Below, piece after piece: positions 9,803-21,400 of a stretch of 64,000 bases of DNA (position 1 is its first letter; every line of letters begins with the position of its first letter). The notes beneath the pieces were generated by a model. It had not been told where the DNA came from and searched no databases. It was given only the letters and a program-made list of their open reading frames with translations. A program made the translations under genes and the position numbers. The stretch comes from Polytrichum commune (Eukaryota; Streptophyta; Polytrichopsida; Polytrichales; Polytrichaceae), in NCBI GenBank assembly GCA_950295325.1, contig OX485806.1:13082001-13146000 (forward strand). The letters run 5' to 3'.

Positions 9803-10756
9803 ATGAGGATAGGTAAGGAGAACTTGGATTGAGTAGTTAGTGAGTAGGCTAGTACAAATGGATGGAGACAACCAAAGTGACTCAAGAGGCAAGTGCATTC
9901 GAATTGGGATGAATGGAGGATCACATGGAGCGCACAAGTGGACCACCTCATCATGGCCACTTAATGGGGAAGGCCCAAGGAAGAATGCAAGGTGGAGGAT
10001 AAGCAAATTCTCAAAGCACCAATCAAATCACGAGTTAAGCATCGTGGTTTGAATTAAGTGGTGAGCGACGATTTGGGAAAGTAAGGGGAGAAAGTTATGG
10101 CGGCGGAAAGCGAAGGAGGCTAAGTTTGGGTTGAAGCATCCCAAGTTTGGTAAAGTGTGGTAGGTAGAAAGCCAAGGCTAGTTAAATGTTCGAATTATGA
10201 TCCTTGTTGATCATTTGAGGGAGGAAGGCTTAGAAGATAGGATTGGCGCCTACTAAGTAGGAGGAAATTTCAAGGGCTTATCGTGAGTTAGAAGGAGAAC
10301 TTGGATTGAGTAGTTAGTGAGTAGGCTAGTACAAATGGATGGAGACAACCAAAGTGACTCAAGAGGCAAGTGCATTCGAATTGGGATGAATGGAGGATCA
10401 CATGGAGCGCACAAGTGGACCACCTCATCATGGCCACTTAATGGGGAAGGCCCAAGGAAGAATGCAAGGTGGAGGATAAGCAAATTCTCAAAGCACCAAT
10501 CAAATCACGAGTTAAGCATCGTGGTTTGAATTAAGTGGTGAGCGACGATTTGGAAAAGTAAGGGGAGAAAGTTATGGCGGCGGAAAGCGAAGGAGGCTAA
10601 GTTTGGGTTGAAGCATCCCAAGTTTGGTAAAGTGTGGTAGGTAGAAAGCCAAGGCTAGTTAAATGTTCGAATTAGGATCCTTGTTGATCATTTGAGGGAG
10701 GGAGGCTTAGAAGATAGGATTGGCGCCTACTAAGTAGGAGGAAATCTCAAGGGCTT
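9803..10756. repeat. 477-bp tandem duplication inside the solo LTR
   Basis: The segment starting AAGGAGAACTTGGATTGAG near 9806 is repeated from near 10283 with very high identity, both ending around GGGCTTATCGTGAG. The two 70-residue frames MSRLVQMDGDNQ... are copies of each other for this reason and are not evidence of a gene. The related LTR at 57.7 kb has only one partial copy. Confidence 0.85.
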
Positions 10757-11317
10757 ATCGTGAGCCTTGAGGGTGCTCACCCCCTCAAGCTTACTATATA
10801 ATCCCTCATTCTTCCCTCACTCATCCTCTCTTTCCTTTGTGCTCCAAGGCACCCCACGAGTTATAAGTGTGGGTGTGGGAAGCCATATTGGAGCACATGT
10901 GTGTGCTTAGTTTTTAGTTTGAGAGCCAAGGTTTGTTAGCCTTGAAGAGGGCTTGACCTCTTGGTAGAATTAGTGTTGACGTGAAGGATTTTAAAGTTAA
11001 TTCATGATTCCAATTTGTGGTACTTAAAGTTCATGTTTTGAATACACGTGGTTGCAAGTTCCATGTTTAAGAGTTGAGCACTTGATGTTGTGATGAGTGC
11101 AAAAATATACTTGTGTGGATTAGTTAGTCTTAGTGAAGTTAGGAAATTCTCTCTCCCCCTCTCCTCTCTAGGATTTTAGGATTTTAGGATTAGAGAAGAA
11201 TTGTGTGATTAGAAAGGGGTTGTTAGTAGAATTAGGGAAATTAGGTAGGAAGATTAGTTAAGGGCTTGAATAATTAGTGAGGTAGTTGGGGATTACAACT
11301 ACAAAGTTGTGGGTTCA

Positions 11318-11410
11318 TGAAGGAGCTGGGTTTATGAAGGAGCTGGGTTTGTTTAGTTAGAAAGTAAAGAGCTGGGTTTATGAAGGAGCTGGGTTTATGA
11401 AGGAGCTAGT
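11318..11410. repeat. short tandem repeat GAGCTGGGTTTATGAAG
   Basis: About five to six imperfect copies of a 17-18-bp unit lie near the 3' end of the solo LTR. Confidence 0.8.
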
Positions 11411-11546
11411 TAAATCCAAGACCACTTGAAGGGTGAACCTTGCACTATGGACTCATCCAAGTCCAAATCCAATACCGCGGAGGAATGTGAGCCCAAACCC
11501 ACTACTCGGACTACGGACGCTTAAGGGTGGGGGGTTTGGCCTCACA

Positions 11547-14500
11547 AAGGGTACTATGATTTGACACCAAACATGTGTGTTTGAAGTGCAATCTAATGTT
11601 AGGTCTAGATATGCAAGTATTAAGGTCAAACTGATGTGAGGTTAGATATGTGGGTTACAAGTGCAATCTGATATGAGGTTAGTTTGGACTTGTGGGTATA
11701 AGGGTGATCTGATGTAAGCTTAGAAAATTTTGAAATTCCAGGGCCGAGTTTGAGTGTCTCGGTCCCGAGACACAATTTTTGGTATTCAAACTGTAAACCC
11801 TACAATGATATTTGATATGGAAATCTAGATTTATTTGGTATAAGGGTACTATGATTTGACACCAAACATGTGTGTTTGAAGTGCAATCTAATGTTAGGTC
11901 TAGATATGCAAGTATTAAGGTCAAACTGATGTGAGGTTAGATATGTGGGTTACAAGTGCAATCTGATACGAGGTTAGTTTGGACTTGTGGGTATAAGGGT
12001 GATCTGATGTAAGCTTAGAAAATTTTGAAATTCCAGGGCCGAGTTTGAGTGTCTCGGCCCCGAGACACATTTTCTGGTATTCAAACTGTAAACCCTACAA
12101 TGATATTTGATATGGAAATCTAGATTTATTTGGTATAAGGGTACTATGATTTGACACCAAACATGTGTGTTTAAAGTGCAATCTAATGTTAGGTCTAGAT
12201 ATGCAAGTATTAAGGTCAAACTGATGTGAGGTTAGATATGTGGGTTACAAGTGCAATCTGATACGAGGTTAGTTTGGACTTGTGGGTATAAGGGTGATCT
12301 GATGTAAGCTTAGAAAATTTTGAAATTCCAGGGCCGAGTTTGAGTGTCTCGGCCCCGAGACACATTTTCTGGTATTCAAACTGTAAACCCTACAATGATA
12401 TTTGATATGGAAATCTAGATTTATTTGGTATAAGGGTACTCTGATTTGACACCAAACATGTGTGTTTAAAGTGTAATCTAATGTTAGGTCTAGATATGCA
12501 AGTATTAAGGTCAAACTGATGTGAGGTTAGATATGTGGGTTACAAGTGCAATCTGATACGAGGTTAGTTTGGACTTGTGGGTATAAGGGTGATCTGATGT
12601 AAGCTTAGAAAATTTTGAAATTCCAGGGCCGAGTTTGAGTGTCTCGGCCCCGAGACACATTTTCTGGTATTCAAACTGTAAACCCTACAATGATATTTGA
12701 TATGGAAATCTAGATTTATTTGGTATAAGGGTACTATGATTTGACACCAAACATGTGTGTTTAAAGTGCAATCTAATGTTAGGTCTAGATATGCAAGTAT
12801 TAAGGTCAAACTGATGTGAGGTTAGATATGTGGGTTACAAGTGCAATCTGATACGAGGTTAGTTTGGACTTGTGGGTATAAGGGTGATCTGATGTAAGCT
12901 TAGAAAATTTTGAAATTCCAGGGCCGAGTTTGAGTGTCTCGGCCCCGAGACACATTTTCTGGTATTCAAACTGTAAACCCTACAATGATATTTGATATGG
13001 AAATCTAGATTTATTTGGTATAAGGGTACTCTGATTTGACACCAAACATGTGTGTTTAAAGTGTAATCTAATGTTAGGTCTAGATATGCAAGTATTAAGG
13101 TCAAACTGATGTGAGGTTAGATATGTGGGTTACAAGTGCAATCTGATACGAGGTTAGTTTGGACTTGTGGGTATAAGGGTGATCTGATGTAAGCTTAGAA
13201 AATTTTGAAATTCCAGGGCCGAGTTTGAGTGTCTCGGCCCCGAGACACATTTTCTGGTATTCAAACTGTAAACCCTACAATGATATTTGATATGGAAATC
13301 TAGATTTATTTGGTATAAGGGTACTATGATTTGACACCAAACATGTGTGTTTAAAGTGCAATCTAATGTTAGGTCTAGATATGCAAGTATTAAGGTCAAA
13401 CTGATGTGAGGTTAGATATGTGGGTTACAAGTGCAATCTGATACGAGGTTAGTTTGGACTTGTGGGTATAAGGGTGATCTGATGTAAGCTTAGAAAATTT
13501 TGAAATTCCAGGGCCGAGTTTGAGTGTCTCGGCCCCGAGACACATTTTCTGGTATTCAAACTGTAAACCCTACAATGATATTTGATATGGAAATCTAGAT
13601 TTATTTGGTATAAGGGTACTATGATTTGACACCAAACATGTGTGTTTAAAGTGCAATCTAATGTTAGGTCTAGATATGCAAGTATTAAGGTCAAACTGAT
13701 GTGAGGTTAGATATGTGGGTTACAAGTGCAATCTGATACGAGGTTAGTTTGGACTTGTGGGTATAAGGGTGATCTGATGTAAGCTTAGAAAATTTTGAAA
13801 TTCCAGGGCCGAGTTTGAGTGTCTCGGCCCCGAGACACATTTTCTGGTATTCAAACTGTAAACCCTACAATGATATTTGATATGGAAATCTAGATTTATT
13901 TGGTATAAGGGTACTCTGATTTGACACCAAACATGTGTGTTTAAAGTGTAATCTAATGTTAGGTCTAGATATGCAAGTATTAAGGTCAAACTGATGTGAG
14001 GTTAGATATGTGGGTTACAAGTGCAATCTGATACGAGGTTAGTTTGGACTTGTGGGTATAAGGGTGATCTGATGTAAGCTTAGAAAATTTTGAAATTCCA
14101 GGGCCGAGTTTGAGTGTCTCGGCCCCGAGACACATTTTCTGGTATTCAAACTGTAAACCCTACAATGATATTTGATATGGAAATCTAGATTTATTTGGTA
14201 TAAGGGTACTATGATTTGACACCAAACATGTGTGTTTAAAGTGCAATCTAATGTTAGGTCTAGATATGCAAGTATTAAGGTCAAACTGATGTGAGGTTAG
14301 ATATGTGGGTTACAAGTGCAATCTGATACGAGGTTAGTTTGGACTTGTGGGTATAAGGGTGATCTGATGTAAGCTTAGAAAATTTTGAAATTCCAGGGCC
14401 GAGTTTGAGTGTCTCGGCCCCGAGACACATTTTCTGGTATTCAAACTGTAAACCCTACAATGATATTTGATATGGAAATCTAGATTTATTTGGTATAAGG

Positions 14501-17500
14501 GTACTATGATTTGACACCAAACATGTGTGTTTAAAGTGCAATCTAATGTTAGGTCTAGATATGCAAGTATTAAGGTCAAACTGATGTGAGGTTAGATATG
14601 TGGGTTACAAGTGCAATCTGATACGAGGTTAGTTTGGACTTGTGGGTATAAGGGTGATCTGATGTAAGCTTAGAAAATTTTGAAATTCCAGGGCCGAGTT
14701 TGAGTGTCTCGGCCCGAGACACATTTTCTGGTATTCAAACTGTAAACCCTACAATGATATTTGATATGGAAATCTAGATTTATTTGGTATAAGGGTACTA
14801 TGATTTGACACCAAACATGTGTGTTTAAAGTGCAATCTAATGTTAGGTCTAGATATGCAAGTATTAAGGTCAAACTGATGTGAGGTTAGATATGTGGGTT
14901 ACAAGTGCAATCTGATACGAGGTTAGTTTGGACTTGTGGGTATAAGGGTGATCTGATGTAAGCTTAGAAAATTTTGAAATTCCAGGGCCGAGTTTGTGTG
15001 TCTCGGCCCCGAGACACATTTTCTGGTATTCAAACTGTAAACCCTACAATGATATTTGATATGGAAATCTAGATTTATTTGGTATAAGGGTACTATGATT
15101 TGACACCAAACATGTGTGTTTAAAGTGCAATCTAATGTTAGGTCTAGATATGCAAGTATTAAGGTCAAACTGATGTGAGGTTAGATATGTGGGTTACAAG
15201 TGCAATCTGATACGAGGTTAGTTTGGACTTGTGGGTATAAGGGTGATCTGATGTAAGCTTAGAAAATTTTGAAATTCCAGGGCCGAGTTTGAGTGTCTCG
15301 GCCCCGAGACACATTTTCTGGTATTCAAACTGTAAACCCTACAGTGATATTTGATATGGAAATCTAGATTTATTTGGTATAAGGGTACTCTGATTTGACA
15401 CCAAACATGTGTGTTTAAAGTGTAATCTAATGTTAGGTCTAGATATGCAAGTATTAAGGTCAAACTGATGTGAGGTTAGATATGTGGGTTACAAGTGCAA
15501 TCTGATACGAGGTTAGTTTGGACTTGTGGGTATAAGGGTGATCTGATGTAAGCTTAGAAAATTTTGAAATTCCAGGGCCGAGTTTGAGTGTCTCGGCCCC
15601 GAGACACATTTTCTGGTATTCAAACTGTAAACCCTACAATGATATTTGATATGGAAATCTAGATTTATTTGGTATAAGGGTACTATGATTTGACACCAAA
15701 CATGTGTGTTTAAAGTGCAATCTAATGTTAGGTCTAGATATGCAAGTATTAAGGTCAAACTGATGTGAGGTTAGATATGTGGGTTACAAGTGCAATCTGA
15801 TACGAGGTTAGTTTGGACTTGTGGGTATAAGGGTGATCTGATGTAAGCTTAGAAAATTTTGAAATTCCAGGGCCGAGTTTGAGTGTCTCGGCCCCGAGAC
15901 ACATTTTCTGGTATTCAAACTGTAAACCCTACAGTGATATTTGATATGGAAATCTAGATTTATTTGGTATAAGGGTACTCTGATTTGACACCAAACATGT
16001 GTGTTTAAAGTGTAATCTAATGTTAGGTCTAGATATGCAAGTATTAAGGTCAAACTGATGTGAGGTTAGATATGTGGGTTACAAGTGCAATCTGATACGA
16101 GGTTAGTTTGGACTTGTGGGTATAAGGGTGATCTGATGTAAGCTTAGAAAATTTTGAAATTCCAGGGCCGAGTTTGAGTGTCTCGGCCCCGAGACACATT
16201 TTCTGGTATTCAAACTGTAAACCCTACAATGATATTTGATATGGAAATCTAGATTTATTTGGTATAAGGGTACTATGATTTGACACCAAACATGTGTGTT
16301 TAAAGTGCAATCTAATGTTAGGTCTAGATATGCAAGTATTAAGGTCAAACTGATGTGAGGTTAGATATGTGGGTTACAAGTGCAATCTGATACGAGGTTA
16401 GTTTGGACTTGTGGGTATAAGGGTGATCTGATGTAAGCTTAGAAAATTTTGAAATTCCAGGGCCGAGTTTGAGTGGCTCGGCCCCGAGACACATTTTCTG
16501 GTATTCAAACTGTAAACCCTACAATGATATTTGATATGGAAATCTAGATTTATTTGGTATAAGGGTACTATGATTTGACACCAAACATGTGTGTTTAAAG
16601 TGCAATCTAATGTTAGGTCTAGATATGCAAGTATTAAGGTCAAACTGATGTGAGGTTAGATATGTGGGTTACAAGTGCAATCTGATACGAGGTTAGTTTG
16701 GACTTGTGGGTATAAGGGTGATCTGATGTAAGCTTAGAAAATTTTGAAATTCCAGGGCCGAGTTTGAGTGTCTCGGCCCCGAGACACATTTTCTGGTATT
16801 CAAACTGTAAACCCTACAGTGATATTTGATATGGAAATCTAGATTTATTTGGTATAAGGGTACTATGATTTGACACCAAACATGTGTGTTTAAAGTGCAA
16901 TCTAATGTTAGGTCTAGATATGCAAGTATTAAGGTCAAACTGATGTGAGGTTAGATATGTGGGTTACAAGTGCAATCTGATACGAGGTTAGTTTGGACTT
17001 GTGGGTATAAGGGTGATCTGATGTAAGCTTAGAAAATTTTGAAATTCCAGGGCCGAGTTTGAGTGTCTCGGCCCCGAGACACATTTTCTGGTATTCAAAC
17101 TGTAAACCCTACAGTGATATTTGATATGGAAATCTAGATTTATTTGGTATAAGGGTACTCTGATTTGACACCAAACATGTGTGTTTAAAGTGCAATCTAA
17201 TGTTAGGTCTAGATATGCAAGTATTAAGGTCAAACTGATGTGAGGTTAGATATGTGGGTTACAAGTGCAATCTGATACGAGGTTAGTTTGGACTTGTGGG
17301 TATAAGGGTGATCTGATGTAAGCTTAGAAAATTTTGAAATTCCAGGGCCGAGTTTGAGTGTCTCGGCCCCGAGACACATTTTCTGGTATTCAAACTGTAA
17401 ACCCTACAATGATATTTGATATGGAAATCTAGATTTATTTGGTATAAGGGTACTATGATTTGACACCAAACATGTGTGTTTAAAGTGTAATCTAATGTTA

Positions 17501-17975
17501 GGTCTAGATATGCAAGTATTAAGGTCAAACTGATGTGAGGTTAGATATGTGGGTTACAAGTGCAATCTGATACGAGGTTAGTTTGGACTTGTGGGTATAC
17601 GAGTAATGTGATTTAATTTTTGAAATTTTTGAAATTCCATGGCCGAGTTTGAGTGTCTCGGTGCCGAGACACAATTTTTGGTATTCAAACTGTAAACCCT
17701 ACAATGATATTTGATATGGAAATCTAGATTTATTTGGTATAAGGGTACTATGATTTGACACCAAACATGTGTGTTTGAAGTGCAATCTAATGTTAGGTCT
17801 AGATATGCAAGTATTAAGGTCAAACTGATGTGAGGTTAGATATGTGGGTTACAAGTGCAATCTGATACGAGGTTAGTTTGGACTTGTGGGTGTAAGGGTG
17901 ATCTGATGTAAGCTTAGAAAATTTTGAAATTCAGGGCCGAGTTTGAGTGTCTCAGTCCCGAGACACATTTTCTGG
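11547..17975. repeat. 295-bp satellite array, right block (about 22 monomers) with subfamily structure
   Basis: The array resumes in register after the solo LTR. The first and last monomers carry TTTGAAGTG and dyad spacers TC or TG, as in the left block. The central monomers (about 11.97-17.58 kb) carry TTTAAAGTG and spacer CC, and are much more uniform. Two linked variants alternate in the centre: type A (GTACTATG with AAAGTGCAATC) and type B (GTACTCTG with AAAGTGTAATC). The order is A B A B A A B A A A A B A B A A A followed by two mixed monomers. One monomer (near 14.7 kb) lost one base in the dyad spacer, and one (near 16.47 kb) has GTGGCTCGG in the left arm. The uniform centre points to recent expansion. 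Confidence 0.95.
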
Positions 17976-18478
17976 TTTTCAAAGTCTACTACCTACAATC
18001 ATAGTAGATATTGATATCTAGATATGCTTGTTATAAGTGTACTATGATATTATGTTAGAAATGTTTGTTAGAAGTGTAATCTGATCTAAGGTTTGATATC
18101 TGTAAGGATAGGTAGGTTTGAAATTGAATTTTAGAGTTGATTTCCAGTTTGTCGGTCCCGAGAGACTATTTGAGACTATCAAATTCTTCCAGCTCACTAT
18201 GACTTTAGGGGCTATAAGTGTAATCTGATATAAGTGTAACCTGATATGAGTGTAATCTTATATAAGTGTAATTTTATATATTGTAAATTTGCAATGTGAG
18301 CTAAGAGGGTGATCCGATGTAAGGATGAGTATTTCATGAGTTGAATATTTGTGCCTAGTACTAGTGTCTCGGTGCCGAGACATGTCTTTTGATGGTCAAA
18401 CAATACCACATACACTTATAACTGATGGCAACTGAGCTCATGTTCTCTCCTTGATTAACTAGTACATATATTTTGCAG
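17976..18478. repeat. degenerate satellite edge leading into the methyltransferase gene
   Basis: Past about 17975 the 295-bp pattern dissolves into 30-40-bp units (TATAAGTGTAATCTGATATGAG and similar). One more diverged dyad, GTGTCTCGGTGCCGAGACAT, occurs at about 18362-18381. A T-rich tract and TTTTGCAG at 18471-18478 form a good 3' splice site, so this region is probably the end of an intron in the 5' untranslated region of the next gene. Confidence 0.65.
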
Positions 18479-21400
18479 GTAGAGAACAACGCAATGGAGG
18501 ATGTTCCTGCTCTTTCTCTGTTTTCTCTAGACTATTCTGAAGAGGGTTAGGATGAGGATGAAGAGGGGCTTGGAGATAGAGATCCATATGAAGGGGATGA
18601 AGATGATATCAGGACCCGACAGAAACTTAATTCTGTTGCCACGATTTCTCGACTGAGAGTCCAACCCCTGAGTTTCTCAAGGTTCCCTATTCCCTTGTGC
18701 AGAATGTTGGCCATGCCTATGGTGAGGCCAACTCTCCCAAGTGATCTTGCTAAATTGGAGCAGGAGTTTGTGCATGGGTATAGAGAGGGTGCCTCGGTAT
18801 TTTATGTGACAATAACAAATGAAGAAGGGAAAACAAATGAGGTTACTGAGGCTGATAAGGCATCGTGGGGTCCTATTTGGAGTGCCAAAAATGAACAATT
18901 CAACTCCTTTCTTCTGTCCGTTCCAGAGTTAGCCGGTTTTACGAATTTGATGTTCTTTGTTTGTGACGGGAACCATAGGCGGCATGCTTGGTTGAACCAT
19001 ATTAAACGACTTCACAAAACAGAAGAGTCCTGGCATTTTTTGGTGGATAGCATCCTCCTTGACACCAAGGGAAAAATTGGTATTGTTATGCAAGTTATGC
19101 ATAATATCAACAAGTAAGTTTTCTAAGTCCATTTTTTGAGGTTTTCATCTATGTACATATATTATGTTGTTCTTGTCTTTAATATATGATTGTTACTTGT
19201 AGACATACGGAAGACTCTCACGTGAAGACAAACACAGTTCACACTCTATTTAGGGTGCAGAAGTATGGACTTATGCCGCTCGAACAGTACCAAAATATTT
19301 TGACTCCCTCTGACATTAAAAGGTGCAAGAAATCTCAAACTTCAAAGAAGACATGGTATTCATTAAATCTACATGTATTCACGAGCTTCATCTTCCAGGT
19401 ATGATGTGATGTTGATGCTTGATGATGTGATTACTCTTATATCTAATCCCTTTCAACATTTGGTACTTATAATTGATGTTTGAATGTTTTTGTTTCTTTA
19501 TGTGCTTTCATAACACCTTTTTGTCGCAGTTGTTTGATTACAAACTAACTATGGTAATCCCTTTCCAGCACGAACTGGCACTTGCTGCAGATGAGGGCGT
19601 TCGTCAACTTCTTGAGCAAACGGATGGAGAGGTGTCTGCTGCTGAAAAAGCAGCCGCCATGAAGGTCGCTGCTTCAAAGAGAGCTGAGACACTTCATAAG
19701 AAAATGTCAAAACTAGTTTGTGTTGCAAACCCAGATTTGACAGATGGATGGCTTCGGGAGGTATGTCCACTACTTTAAAACCCATTCTACATTTTTCAAG
19801 TAATTCATTAATCTCCATGATCTTAATATATTGCTCTATGGGTCACAGATTGCGCGTCACTATACTCTTAACTCAATTGCACCCGAGCTCAACTTAGAGA
19901 AATTGCAGTTGATCGCTACTGCAAAAGCATCACCCGCTTGTAAAATCAAATGGTTGGAATATTTCAATTCCTCTTCATCAACACGTGAGGCTCACAAACT
20001 GCCAACCAAGCCCACCAATGAGGACAAATTGCAGGCATTCCTAGCCAAGGCATGTTTTTGGGAAGGAGTGAGTACATAATCCCCTATGTACCCTTTAGTT
20101 CGGTGTTACTTGATTTGATCCCTTACATTAATTGGTCTTTCTCTTGGTTTCACGGTTATTTCAATATATGAATCGATGTTGCTCAAATTCTTGTTCATAT
20201 TCACTCTCTGTATATACAGATATCCGATCAGGCTTCCATTATATTTGAAGACACTTTGCGCCAAGACAGACTTGCTATCAACTTTGCACTACCCAGCGAG
20301 CCCTTGACCTTGGTTGCATATATCGAGGACTGTAGAATGAAATTATGGGACAACGCGTTTCCCACATTCTTCCGAGGGCAGGAGGCCTTTAACAAAACTC
20401 ACGAATTTGAGGGATTTAACGGGACAGACTTGATTGTCCGAAGAGTTATCTTTCGGTGAGTTCTCTCCTTTCATACTACAGTTCTATATGTGTGTTATAA
20501 GTGTACTCTCATATGATGTTAGTATGCACTTTGAGGTATTAGGGTAATCTGATATGAGGTTAGAAATTTGTGTTATATGTGAAATCTGGTGTGTGCTCTA
20601 CATTTGGTTGTATTAAGGGTTATATGTGAAATCTGATATGAGGTTATATATGGTTGATATAAGTTTAATCTCATATAAGGTTAGTTAGCAATGTTTGATA
20701 TCTACAGGTACTTCTTATAAGTGTACTCTGATATGAGGCTAGATATGTGTGTTATAAGTGCATTCTGATGTGATTTCTAGATATGCTTGTATTAAGGTCA
20801 ATCCGATATGAGGTTAGATTTGGGTGTTATAAGTTTAATATGATGTGAGGGTAATCTGATATAAGCTTAGTTAGTGATATCTGATATACGCTTAGTTAGT
20901 GACATTAGTTAGGGCCTAGTTTCATATAAGCCTAGAAATCTCTGAAATTCTAGGGCCTGGTTTGAGTGTCTCGGTCCCGAGACACATTTTCTGGTCTTCA
21001 AACTCTAAACCCTACAATGATATTTGATATTGAAATCTAGATTTACTTGGTATAAGGGTACTCTGATATGAGGGTAGAGATGTGTGTTTGCAGTGAAATA
21101 TGATGTGATGTCTAGATATTCAAGTAGTAAGGTCAAACTGATGTGAGGTTAGATATGTGGGTTACAAGTGCAATCTGATATGAGGTTAGTTTGCAATTGT
21201 GGGTATAAGGGTAATCTGATTTAAGCTTAGACATTTCTGATTTTCCAGGGCCGAGTTTGAGTCTCTCGGTCCCGAGACACATTTTCTGGTATTCAAACTC
21301 TACTACCTATAATCATAGTAGATATGTGTGTTATAAGTGCATTCTGATGTGATTTCTAGATATGCTTGTATTAAGGTCAATCCGATATGAGGTTAGATTT

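Larger units (their letters stand above)
9617..11546 (+). mobile_element. solo LTR (1930 bp) inserted in the satellite, TSD AAGGG
   Basis: The insertion starts TGTGAGCCC and ends GGCCTCACA, so it has TG..CA ends with a 6-bp perfect terminal inverted repeat. It is flanked by the 5-bp duplication AAGGG at 9612-9616 and 11547-11551. Removing the insert and one TSD restores the satellite sequence exactly (GGTATAAGGGTACTATG). There is no internal retroelement region, so this is a solo LTR left by LTR-LTR recombination. A TATA-like ACTATATAATCC lies at about 10793-10804 on the plus strand. Relatives occur at 57728-58995, near 29.8 kb, and near 47.2 and 62.7 kb. Confidence 0.9.

Noticed and set aside
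9840-10529. Duplicated 70-residue frame MSRLVQMDGDNQ... as a gene pair
   Set aside because: Both copies lie in a tandem duplication inside a solo LTR, and the opposite strand has equally long frames.
7426-17823. Some thirty near-identical 67-81-residue minus-strand frames (MTLILAYLDLTLDC...)
   Set aside because: They recur at exactly the satellite period, differ only where monomers differ, and have no start context or homology; they are products of the repeat.
7342-17975. CRISPR array
   Set aside because: Repeats are 295 bp with no unique spacers, in a eukaryotic context; it is a satellite.
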